Position numbers and translations under genes: made by a program. 64,000 nucleotides of DNA from Lewinellaceae bacterium (GTDB lineage Bacteria; Bacteroidota; Bacteroidia; Chitinophagales; Saprospiraceae), in contig JADJWX010000002.1 in assembly GCA_016716135.1 (NCBI GenBank), positions 434,001-498,000 on the forward strand, in the 5' to 3' direction. This document shows, piece by piece, positions 17,352-25,200 of this stretch. Numbering within the stretch: position 1 is the stretch's first letter; each line of letters opens with the position of its first letter. The notes beneath the pieces were generated by a model. The model had not been told where the DNA came from, did no database searches, and was given only the letters and a program-made list of their open reading frames with translations.

Positions 17352-17777
17352 CTAAAAGGCCGGTTGTAGTTCAAATGGGTTGGTAATGGTGTGCCGGCCA
17401 AATTGTTTCAATAACGCGACTTTGGTTTCGGCTTCATTAATAGATTCTTTAGCCTCTAAAAGTGCCAAGAATGCCTCAACTTGCGGTTGCGAAATGCCAG
17501 GTAACCGGCTTTCAAAAAACGGTGGCAAGTCATCTGAAACATATTCGCGGTTCACATCAGGGAAATTTGAAAACGGCTTAATATTCGATTGGTTTTTGAA
17601 CCAATCTGAATAAGCAAAAACCCATTTGTTACTGCTAAACTCCAGCGTTCCGATTTCGTCATTTTTGTACATGAGGCGAAAAACAATCCGGGAAACGGAT
17701 TTTGTCAACTTTTTTGTGCCTTGTGTACTGGCTTCGTCGGAACGCAGATGGCGGGATAGCCATTCTAAAGATTTCAT
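17352..17777 (-). CDS. HipA N-terminal-like (HipS-like) protein
   Basis: The protein has 141 residues. Residues 30-115 match the free-standing HipA N-terminal domain: GTLEFSSNKWVFAYSDWF, then FSNFPDV, EYVSDDLPPFFESRLPG and QVEAFL. In hipBST-type systems a separate HipS of this kind acts as the antitoxin of the HipT kinase. Here it follows the kinase gene by 15 bp. The start is fixed by a near-perfect Shine-Dalgarno (AAGGAGG at 17785-17791), unusual among the other genes in this window. The N-terminal 30 residues (WLSRHLRSDEASTQG) are not part of the canonical domain. Confidence 0.8.
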   Translation of the reverse strand: MKSLEWLSRHLRSDEASTQGTKKLTKSVSRIVFRLMYKNDEIGTLEFSSNKWVFAYSDWFKNQSNIKPFSNFPDVNREYVSDDLPPFFESRLPGISQPQVEAFLALLEAKESINEAETKVALLKQFGRHTITNPFELQPAF

Positions 17778-17784
17778 GTGCGTT

Positions 17785-17791
17785 CCTCCTT
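17785..17791 (-). promoter_or_regulatory. Strong Shine-Dalgarno of the HipS-like gene
   Basis: AAGGAGG sits seven bases upstream of the ATG and directly after the kinase stop codon. Most genes in this window have no recognisable site of this strength, so it suggests high translation of this protein relative to the kinase, or a recently acquired operon. Confidence 0.7.
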
Positions 17792-17792
17792 T

Positions 17793-18812
17793 TTAAATTT
17801 GGTCAATGATGTTCTTTAATGTTTGATAACGCAAATTAAGACATTCTTTTATCAATTGGTAACGGGTAGCGGAAAACAAATTTTTAAACTCTTTCTCAAG
17901 TAGTTCATTTACAGCCTTTTCGCGTTCGGGTAAGATCATGTCATCATATATGTAACGGCATTGCGGGTAATTCTGATATATCAAGCCGGCAAGTTTGAAA
18001 TGGTTAGGGTCTTGTACTCCTTCCCAACCAATTCGGGGCATGGAGGCTTGGATATATTTTTCAAGGTTGGTTATTCCATCTCTTTGCTTCTCTTTAAAAC
18101 GTGGTAACCGGTCTTCATGTTCATTCCAGAATAAACCACGCGCTGAATCGTACACGGGGGAGAAATAAGGTGCTCGTTTACCATTGAAGTCACAAACAAT
18201 CCCCCAATTGTAAGTATGTCGGTCATTGTTGCCCGTGATAGCGTCATAACAAAGCATCCGAACGAAGTCGCCAATTATTTTTTTGCCCTCATCGCCATGT
18301 CCAAATCGGTGCTTTATTGCTTTTTCTGTAAACTGAAAGGTAAAGAAATTCCGAACTACCCGTCTGTCTTTTTCGAGTTCTTCCACAAGTTTATCATCAG
18401 AAAGATACCCTGCAAAAATTTCTGCTCCATGTTCTAGTCGTTCCGTTGTGCGTAAAAAATACTCACTCAGAAACCGCAAGCAACCATGTTCTTCATCCAC
18501 TATCAAACGAGAATTAGCAACCTTAATGCCCAAGGCAAACCCCAAACGGTTAATTAAATGTTCCGTGATGCTTTCATTAGGGTACCACTTTTTAGCCAGT
18601 TTGGCAATGTACTTCGTCCAGGTTCGAGGGTTGCTCTTCCGGGGGGTTCGTCCGTATTCATACACTTGAATAAAATCTTTGGGTGCTTCTCCTGACATTG
18701 CCTTGTCAAGAATTTCCATGTGTCGTTTTGGTAAGGTTGGTATTTGTGTCCGAAAATCGGGTTCAAACCCGGAATGATTTTCATAGGGGACAAACTTGAG
18801 CGATTTTGGCAT
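17793..18812 (-). CDS. HipA-like serine/threonine kinase (HipT-like, lacks N-terminal domain)
   Basis: The protein has 339 residues. The kinase core carries AITGNNDRHTYNWGIVCDF, with the Asp and Asn of the HipA catalytic loop (DRHxxN), and PVYDSARGLFWN, the metal-binding Asp segment. Upstream are ESITEHLINRLG (helix C Glu) and LSEYF. The usual HipA N-terminal subdomain is missing and instead encoded by the next gene. The family phosphorylates tRNA synthetases or other targets and causes growth arrest. No HipB-like DNA-binding gene adjoins it. Base composition appears more A+T-rich than neighbours, which fits acquisition. Confidence 0.82.
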   Translation of the reverse strand: MPKSLKFVPYENHSGFEPDFRTQIPTLPKRHMEILDKAMSGEAPKDFIQVYEYGRTPRKSNPRTWTKYIAKLAKKWYPNESITEHLINRLGFALGIKVANSRLIVDEEHGCLRFLSEYFLRTTERLEHGAEIFAGYLSDDKLVEELEKDRRVVRNFFTFQFTEKAIKHRFGHGDEGKKIIGDFVRMLCYDAITGNNDRHTYNWGIVCDFNGKRAPYFSPVYDSARGLFWNEHEDRLPRFKEKQRDGITNLEKYIQASMPRIGWEGVQDPNHFKLAGLIYQNYPQCRYIYDDMILPEREKAVNELLEKEFKNLFSATRYQLIKECLNLRYQTLKNIIDQI

Positions 18813-18852
18813 TCTGGTTTATGTAGGTAGTAAACAGGACTCAAGAGTTTGA

Positions 18853-18913
18853 GATGGTCTAATAATTCCGGATACGAAACTACTATTTTTCGTGTCCGGA
18901 ATTATTAGACTAT
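18853..18913 (-). terminator. Terminator of the DUF4468 gene
   Basis: A long hairpin with arms of about 27 bases (core TCTAATAATTCCGGA with its complement, few mismatches) lies 22 bp beyond the stop of the DUF4468 gene and before the kinase gene. Confidence 0.75.
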
Positions 18914-18935
18914 CTAAGTAAAGTGGTGTGCATTC

Positions 18936-19445
18936 TTACCAATCATCATCTTTTTTTGATGACGTTGAAAATATTGACTGAACAAGATTTTCAGCGGTTC
19001 GGGCAGCTTCTTTTGCAAAGGAGCCCCTTTCATTTTTTTTCATGAGTTTTATTGACTCAAGAGCTTGCCGGCTTCCTGCCAATGCTGTTGAGCCTACGTA
19101 CCTTTTAATAAAGTCTGTAAAAGTGTAACGTACTCTTCCGTTCTTAAACTCTAAGATAATCGTGTGCTCCATAAGGTAACCCAGGCCTTCCCAAGTTGCC
19201 CATACACCTTTGCCGATAATTTTCCCTTCCTCTTTATTTTCGTACTGTACAACGTTGTTGGCTGACCGATACGCGGTTGCAATCCATTGTCTCCCCCGTT
19301 CAAACAAATCACCGACACTAGCACTATCTATCTTAATGACTCCTCGGTACATCAACTTGTTGGTGGTGCTATCAAGTTCAAGTTCTTGAGATAGTGAAAA
19401 GGTACAACAGCATGATGTGAACGCTATTATTATTAGGGTCTTCAT
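18936..19445 (-). CDS. Secreted DUF4468 (TBP-like fold) protein
   Basis: The protein has 169 residues from the ATG at 19445 (MKTLIIIAFT), with a signal peptide ending near TFSLSQ. Residues 25-115 match the DUF4468 pattern: LDSTTNKLMYRGVIKIDSAS, then LFERGRQWIATAYRSANNVV, EGKIIGKGVWATW and a strand FKNGRVRYTFTDF. The function of the family is not known. The C-terminus has a lysine-rich helix and ends in SSKKDDDW. It is separated from the kinase operon by a strong terminator, so it is an independent unit. Confidence 0.8.
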   Translation of the reverse strand: MKTLIIIAFTSCCCTFSLSQELELDSTTNKLMYRGVIKIDSASVGDLFERGRQWIATAYRSANNVVQYENKEEGKIIGKGVWATWEGLGYLMEHTIILEFKNGRVRYTFTDFIKRYVGSTALAGSRQALESIKLMKKNERGSFAKEAARTAENLVQSIFSTSSKKDDDW

Positions 19446-19649
19446 AAAACTTGATTTAGTTAAAGGCATTATTTACAGCTACAAGATAACCTTCAAGAAG
19501 AATTTGGGAAGTTTGAAAGACGGTTTTTTCGATCTCTTCAAAGCAGTTTATTGAAATTTAAATCACGTTTTTACGTAATTTTTATGCAAATGTAAAATGC
19601 AAAACAAAAAAAGACTCATGCGAATTAACGCATAAGTCTTTGATATTCC

Positions 19650-19737
<88 letters not shown>

Positions 19738-19749
19738 AAAAAAAATCTG

Positions 19750-19837
19750 CGGAGAGGGAGGGATTCGAACCCTCGATACGCTTTTGGCGTATACGCACTT
19801 TCCAGGCGCGCTCCTTAAACCACTCGGACACCTCTCC
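19750..19837 (-). tRNA. tRNA-Ser (anticodon GGA)
   Basis: The acceptor GGAGAGG pairs with CCTCTCC and the discriminator is G. The anticodon loop CTGGAAA gives GGA, and a long variable arm with a stem around CGTATACGCCAAAAGCG shows class II structure. It lies 12 bp from the tRNA-Ser(CGA), so both are probably cut from one precursor. CCA is not encoded. Confidence 0.95.
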
Positions 19838-19998
19838 GGATTCAATTTCAACTTGTCAAAAAACCGGCTTTTCGCCGCAAAAATTCCATTTTTCAATTAG
19901 GGCGTGCAAAGGTAAGCTGCACTTTAGCAAATAACAAGCCACAATGCACCCAGAATTTTATCTTCCTGCTTTTTGGACGGCTGTATATTTGGCGCTGC

Positions 19999-20331
19999 AT
20001 GAAATCTGTTCTGTTTCACCCACGTACACGCCAGGCGACCACGATTGTGCTGTTGCTGTTTGCCGTGGCTACCATGTGGGCGGCCGGAGAACCGGCTTTG
20101 CAGGAATGGGTATCCCAGGCGCGTTGGATAGCCCTTGGGTACCTGCTGGCGGGCATGGGGCTGTTGCTTTTTCGCCGCACGCGCCTCATGTTTGTCTGCC
20201 TGGGTTGCAGCGCCGCCATCTGCCTGTTTTTTAACGAATTGGAACAGAAAAACAACAACCGCCCTGCCGGCGCCGATCCGGTAAGCCGGTATGATTCAAC
20301 CAGCCATGAGTGTACAGCGCCGCATCAATAG
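19999..20331 (+). CDS. Small membrane protein of unknown function
   Basis: The protein has 110 residues. Three hydrophobic segments lie at about residues 14-30, 43-59 and 62-78, with a positively charged loop (FRRTRL) between the last two. The C-terminal 30 residues are soluble and polar (LEQKNNNRPAGADPVSRYD). The gene overlaps the diacylglycerol kinase gene by 26 bp, so the two are likely co-expressed. It resembles short accessory membrane proteins but no family was recognised. Confidence 0.6.
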   Translation: MKSVLFHPRTRQATTIVLLLFAVATMWAAGEPALQEWVSQARWIALGYLLAGMGLLLFRRTRLMFVCLGCSAAICLFFNELEQKNNNRPAGADPVSRYDSTSHECTAPHQ

Positions 20332-20668
20332 TTTTCGGTATGCCTTCCGGGGCCTTGCCGACCTCCTGCGCAGTCAGGTGAACGCCCGAATACACCTGGC
20401 CATATCTGTCGGGGTACTGCTGGCCGGTTTTTGGCTGGGGCTCTCCCGGCTGGAGTGGATCGCCATTGTGGGCTGCATGGCGCTGGTATTGGCGCTGGAG
20501 GCCGTCAACACCGCGCTGGAATACCTGACGGACCTGGTTTCGCCGGGGCAGCACCCGCTGGCCGGCAAAGCCAAGGATGTGGCTGCAGCCGCTGTTCTGG
20601 TAGCGGCTTTCGGGGCCGCAGTGGTGGGACTGATCATTTTTTTACCAAAGTTGTATGCGCTGGGCTAG
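20306..20668 (+). CDS. Diacylglycerol/undecaprenol kinase (DgkA family)
   Basis: The protein has 120 residues from the ATG at 20306 (an ATG five codons earlier is possible). Three transmembrane helices lie at about residues 30-45, 50-68 and 93-113. The DgkA signatures are complete: the amphipathic N-terminal helix RINSFRYAFRGL, NARIHL, the catalytic region LEAVNTALEYLTDL and GKAKDVAAAAVL. Enzymes of this type phosphorylate diacylglycerol or undecaprenol with ATP in the inner membrane and recycle lipid carriers for the wall and polysaccharides. A MITE-like insertion begins 44 bp after its stop. Confidence 0.92.
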   Translation: MSVQRRINSFRYAFRGLADLLRSQVNARIHLAISVGVLLAGFWLGLSRLEWIAIVGCMALVLALEAVNTALEYLTDLVSPGQHPLAGKAKDVAAAAVLVAAFGAAVVGLIIFLPKLYALG

Positions 20669-20711
20669 CAGTGTTTGGGCCGGTTTTTTACTCGTCCTAC
20701 GGCTTCAAGCC

Positions 20712-21056
20712 TGTCCATTACACACAAGTTGTCGAAAATGAATTTTTTTGGCTTAAGTTCCTTTATTCAGCCGCGTGTCAACCCCACCCCCGGCCCCTCC
20801 CCAAGGGGGGAGGGGAGCCGTAGCGTGTATCTAAGTGGTTGGTTTTTAACCACAAACCTAATTTGTCGCGTCTCCCCTCCCCCTTGGGGAGGGGCCGGGG
20901 GTGGGGTTGGTACAGCAGAGCAAAATGTAACATTTAAGGCCACAATTCAACGCCTAACAAATTCCAAAAACTTCAATCAACTCGGGAGCCCCGCTGGAGG
21001 AGGGGTTGACACACGGCCAAAAAAATTAAACTCAACGGATTTGTGTGTAATGGACA
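20712..21056. mobile_element. MITE-like element with 16-bp terminal inverted repeats
   Basis: The 345-bp element begins TGTCCATTACACACAA and ends with the exact inverse. It is flanked on both sides by GGCTTCAAGCC (20701-20711 and 21057-21067), an 11-base direct repeat that is also the core of a palindrome whose outer halves (CTCGTCCTAC and GTAGGACGAG) lie beyond. This is what an insertion into that palindrome with target duplication would leave. No transposase is encoded. Inner parts of the arms are also inverted (a TTTTTTTGGC block and GTGTCAACCCC). Confidence 0.75.
20782..20908. repeat. GC-rich palindrome nested inside the MITE-like element
   Basis: Arms of about 36 bases (CCCCGGCCCCTCCCCAAGGG and its complement) enclose a loop with a small GTGGTTGG/CCACAAACC region. 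This CCCCTCCCCAAGGGGGGAGG type of repeat is common in Bacteroidota intergenic DNA. It appears to be a second insertion within the 345-bp element. Confidence 0.7.
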
Positions 21057-22087
21057 GGCTTCAAGCCGTAGGACGAGTAGCCGTAAGCCCGTTCTTCCTC
21101 CTGCTCCTGCACTTAAACCCCGCTACTGCCCAACGCCCCCCGCTCCTTTCCCTGCAACCTGCCGACAGCCTGCACCCCGGCCGATTCTGGACGGCTCTCG
21201 GCACCGGCACGGCGACATATGCTGCCTCCATGACCGGCTTGTACCATGCCTGGTATGCGGATTACCCGTCCGGACCGTTCCATACTTTCGACGATGCCGG
21301 CCAGTGGAATCAAATGGACAAAATGGGACACAGCCTCATGGCCTACCACGAAAGCCGCTGGATATACGGCGCTGCCCGCTGGACGGGCCTGAAACCCAAA
21401 CGCGCTGCCTGGCTCGGCTTCGCCGGCGGTCAACTGGTCCAGACTTCCATCGAACTGCTGGACGGATTCTCCACCGAATGGGGTTTTTCCTGGACCGATG
21501 TGGGCGCCAATCTCCTGGGTTCGGGTCTTTTTTTGAGCCAGCAACTCGGCTGGCAGGAGCAGCGTATCCTGTTGAAAATGAGCGCCTGGCCAGTCCGCTA
21601 CCCCGATGTGCGCATTTACCCCGAAACACCTGCCGGCAACACACAGTGGACCACCTTGCAACAACGCGCCGACGCCTTGTACGGCACCGGCCCGGTCAGT
21701 CTTTTTTTAAAAAATTACAACACGCTGACGGTTTGGCTGTCGGTGAATCCGGCGGCCTTTTTGCCGGAACGCCCACGCTGGCTGCCCCGCTGGCTCAATC
21801 TGGCAGCGGGTTTTGGCGCCGACAACCTGTTTGCCGGTACCGGCTACGAATGGCAGGCCGATAAATTCTGCACCGGTCCGGATTGCCTGCGCTACCGCCT
21901 CGACCCCGCAGAATTTCCGCGCACGCGGCAATATTTTTTGTCGCTCGATGTCGACATGAGCCGGATAAACACAAAAAACCGCTTTTTGAAAACCCTGTTG
22001 GAGGTGGTGAACATTTTGAAATTTCCGGCGCCGGCGCTGGAAGTAAACAGCCGTGGAAAGTTGCGTTTTCACCCCCTGTTTTTTTAA
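21050..22087 (+). CDS. DUF2279 (YfiM-like) membrane/periplasmic protein
   Basis: The protein has 345 residues from the ATG at 21050. Residues 10-28 (VSPFFLLLLHLNPATAQ) form a signal peptide. The DUF2279 core is at about 45-175: FHTFDDAGQWNQMDKMGHSL, YHESRWIYGAARW, FAGGQLVQTSIELLDGFSTEWGFSWTDVGAN (shown in part as ELLDGFSTEWG). The role of the family is unknown. The only ATG that includes the signal peptide lies inside the terminal repeat of the inserted element, and the next nine codons come from the flanking palindrome. The original 5' end may therefore have been replaced. Confidence 0.82.
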   Translation: MDRLQAVGRVAVSPFFLLLLHLNPATAQRPPLLSLQPADSLHPGRFWTALGTGTATYAASMTGLYHAWYADYPSGPFHTFDDAGQWNQMDKMGHSLMAYHESRWIYGAARWTGLKPKRAAWLGFAGGQLVQTSIELLDGFSTEWGFSWTDVGANLLGSGLFLSQQLGWQEQRILLKMSAWPVRYPDVRIYPETPAGNTQWTTLQQRADALYGTGPVSLFLKNYNTLTVWLSVNPAAFLPERPRWLPRWLNLAAGFGADNLFAGTGYEWQADKFCTGPDCLRYRLDPAEFPRTRQYFLSLDVDMSRINTKNRFLKTLLEVVNILKFPAPALEVNSRGKLRFHPLFF

Positions 22088-22096
22088 TTTAATCCC

Positions 22097-22104
22097 TACT
22101 TTTG
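22097..22104 (+). promoter_or_regulatory. -7 promoter box upstream of the cysteine-rich repeat protein
   Basis: TACTTTTG exactly fits TAnnTTTG. It sits five bases before a 17-codon ORF and about 117 bases before the large gene, giving the latter a leader of over 100 bases. Confidence 0.5.
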
Positions 22105-22109
22105 ACGCC

Positions 22110-22163
22110 ATGACAGTTGCCTTGAGAAGCGAACATCCGCTTCGCTGCATCTTGCCCGGATAG
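22110..22163 (+). CDS. Possible 17-codon leader ORF
   Basis: ATG at 22110 to TAG at 22161 encodes MTVALRSEHPLRCILPG. It starts five bases after a promoter-like TACTTTTG, which is the same spacing as at the TatD gene. A small hairpin (GAAGCG and CGCTTC) lies inside it. It may regulate or simply precede the adhesin gene. No homologs can be checked here. Confidence 0.3.
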   Translation: MTVALRSEHPLRCILPG

Positions 22164-22221
22164 ACCTTTCCTAATCTTTTTTTAATCCGCGTTATTTTCT
22201 CACCAACAATCTTAATCTGCT

Positions 22222-25200
22222 ATGCGCATCCCTAACATTTTGCCGATGCTGCTATTGGCTATTTCCATGCCTTTGGCAGCACAAAACACTTCCTGTTCCA
22301 TTTCTGATCTTACCGCCCAGGTGGTGGATTGCGTGGATGACGAGTTTTACGTCAAAATCAATTTCAACCACGCAAACACCAGCAACGAAGGTTTTGCCGT
22401 GGCCGGCAACAACGGCGTATCGTACGGAAACTTTTCCTACGACGACCTGCCGGTAGTTATCGGCCCCTTCGCGGCCGACGGCACCACGTCGTACGGCTTT
22501 CTTGTGCAAGACCTGGGCACGCCGACCTGTGCCGCTGATATCGGCATCGGCACCGTCAGTTGCAGCACGAGCGGCCCTTGCGAGATTTACGACCTCGTGG
22601 TGGAAACCGGTCCCTGCAACGATGACGGAACCTACGTGGTCAAGATCAATTTTAAGGTGGAAAATGCCACCAACGACCTGTTCGACCTGTGGGGCAACAA
22701 CCAGTACCTGGGTTCGTACAAACTAAGCGACCTTCCCCTGAAAATCGACAATTTCCCGGCAGGCAACAGCCTGGTCGGCCTGGTGAAAGTGTGTATCAAC
22801 GACAACCCCAACTGTTGTCGTGTTAAAGAATTTACGGCGCCCGATTGCTCCCAGACCAATCCCTGTGTGATTTCCGACGTTACCGTGAAAACCGGCGACT
22901 GCCAGCCCGGCGGCGTGTACAAACTGCTGCTCGATTTTAAAGTATCGGGCGCCAACAACGATTTTTTTGAAGTGTGGGCCGGAAACGGCCAGTTTCTGGG
23001 GTATTTCCCCTTGAGCCAGCTGCCGCTTAGTTTGCCCTTCCCATGGGGTGGCGGCGCTGTGGATAAAATCAAAATTTGCATCAACGACAACCCTGACTGC
23101 TGCAAGGTGGTGGAGTTTGCCGCACCGCCCTGTTTTGATCCCTGTCGCATCGGCAACCTTAGCGTAGAAACCGGCAACTGTACTTCCGATACCACCTTTG
23201 AAATTAAAGTGAATTTTCAGTTGCCGGCCAATTCCCCGGTCGATTCGTTTGGCCTCTGGGCTTCCAACGGCGACTTTCTGGGCCGCTTTGCCGTAGCCGA
23301 TCTGCCGGTTTTCCTTACGGATTTTCCCTGGGGCGGCGGTTCGATAGACGGCATCCGCGTTTGTGTGAGCAACAGCTGCTGCCGCGAAAAAGAATTTAAC
23401 GTACCCGACTGCCTCGCGCCGCCTTGCGGCATCGAAGATCTGAAGGTGGGTGTTGGTGGCTGCACCTCGCCCAAATCGTATAAACTGGAACTGAATTTCA
23501 GTGTAAACTCCACCACACCGGCCGATGCCAAATTCCAGGTGTGGGCCGATAACGGCGATTCGCTGGGCACTTTCAGCGTTTCGCAATTGCCGCTGGGGCT
23601 GAATTTTCCCTGGAACGGCGATGCCGTGGATGCCCTGAAAGTTTGCCTGCTGGACGCTGATGGCAATGAAATCTGCTGTGAAATTATCTCGTTTGACGCC
23701 CCCGATTGTGTGGGGGTCGATTGTGGCATTTTTAATTTGGAAATAAAAACCGGCGATTGCCTGACCGACAACACCTACGAAGTCTGGATCAATTTCCAAA
23801 CACCGGCCGTCAGCCCCCAGAAATTTGGCGTTTGGGCCGGCGCCGGTAAATTTTTAGGCTTTTTCTCTGTTGCCGATTTGCCGGTTTACATCAAAAATTT
23901 CCCGGCCAGCGGCGCCAGCACCGACAAGATCATTATTTGCTTTAGCAATGCCTGCTGCACAACCAAGGAGTTCAACGCGCCCGATTGCGCCGGCCAGCCC
24001 TGCGGAATCGACGACCTTGTGGTGAAAACCGGCGACTGCACGTCCGACAGCACCTACCAGCTGCTGATCAATTTTAAACTGACAGGATCGTCGCTCAGCC
24101 TGAACGTGCCGTTCCGCGTGTATGCCGACAATGGCGACCTGATCGGCACCTTTAATACTTCGGATCTTCCCCTAACCATAAATGATTTTCCCTGGAATGG
24201 TAATGCGGTAGACGCGGTTAAAATCTGCGTGGGGCTGACCAATAACACCATCTGCTGCAAGGTCAAGGAGTTCAAGGCGCCCGATTGCCTGGGCGACCCT
24301 TGCGGTATTTTTAACCTGAAAGTAGAAACCGGCGATTGCAATAACGACGGCACTTACGAAATATGGGTCAATTTCCAAACCACAGCGGCAGCCAACACGC
24401 CATTCGGTTTATGGGCCGGCAACGGCCAGTTTTTGGGCGTATTTTCAGTAGCCGACCTGCCGGTACATATTTCGAATTTTCCCGGTAGCGGACAGGCCGT
24501 CGACGCCGTGAAAGTTTGCCTGGTAAATACTGCCAGCACACCACCGTGTTGCCGGACGAAGGAGTTTAAAGCACCTGCTTGCAGTGACCCTTGCGGCATT
24601 GCCGAGATTGAGGTGAAAGTCGGCGATTGCTCCACTGACGAAACTTACGAAGTCTGGATCGACCTGAAGGTGAACGCCCCCTCCAATACCACCCTGGCGG
24701 CCGTGTACACCAACGGTGATCTGTACGGCGTGTTCCCGCTGGCCGATTTTCCGTTGTACATCCCGGACTTCCATTGGAATGGCGGCCAAAACGATGTGGT
24801 GAAAGTTTGCCTGGTGACGCCGCTCACGGTTATTTGTTGCAAAACGGTGGAGTTTGCCGTGCCGGATTGCCTGAACCCGCACCTCTGCTCTATTTATGAT
24901 TTTGTGGTTGATCCCGGCGAATGCACGTCGGACAAGACGTACAAACTTTTCCTGAATTTCAAGGTAGACAACCCCGGCGCAGCCACGCATTTCGGCGTGT
25001 GGGCCAACGGTACTTTCTTTGGCAGTTATCCGCTGAGCGATTTGCCGCTGACGATCCCGGATTTCCCCTGGGGCGGCGGGCAGGTTGATGTGGTAAAAGT
25101 TTGTATCCAGAACGCGAACGATCCGGCAACCAACCCCGCCTGCTGTGCCGTGAAAGAATTTCATGTGCCGGATTGCCTGCTGAAATATTGCGACATAAAC

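Noticed and set aside
20675..21049. N-terminal extension of the DUF2279 protein across the 345-bp element
   Set aside because: The extension (PTPGPSPRGEGS) is translated from palindromic repeat DNA and precedes a good signal peptide.
22252..22509. Start of a minus-strand gene opposite the repeat-protein N-terminus
   Set aside because: Lies fully within the coding region of a protein with a signal peptide on the + strand.
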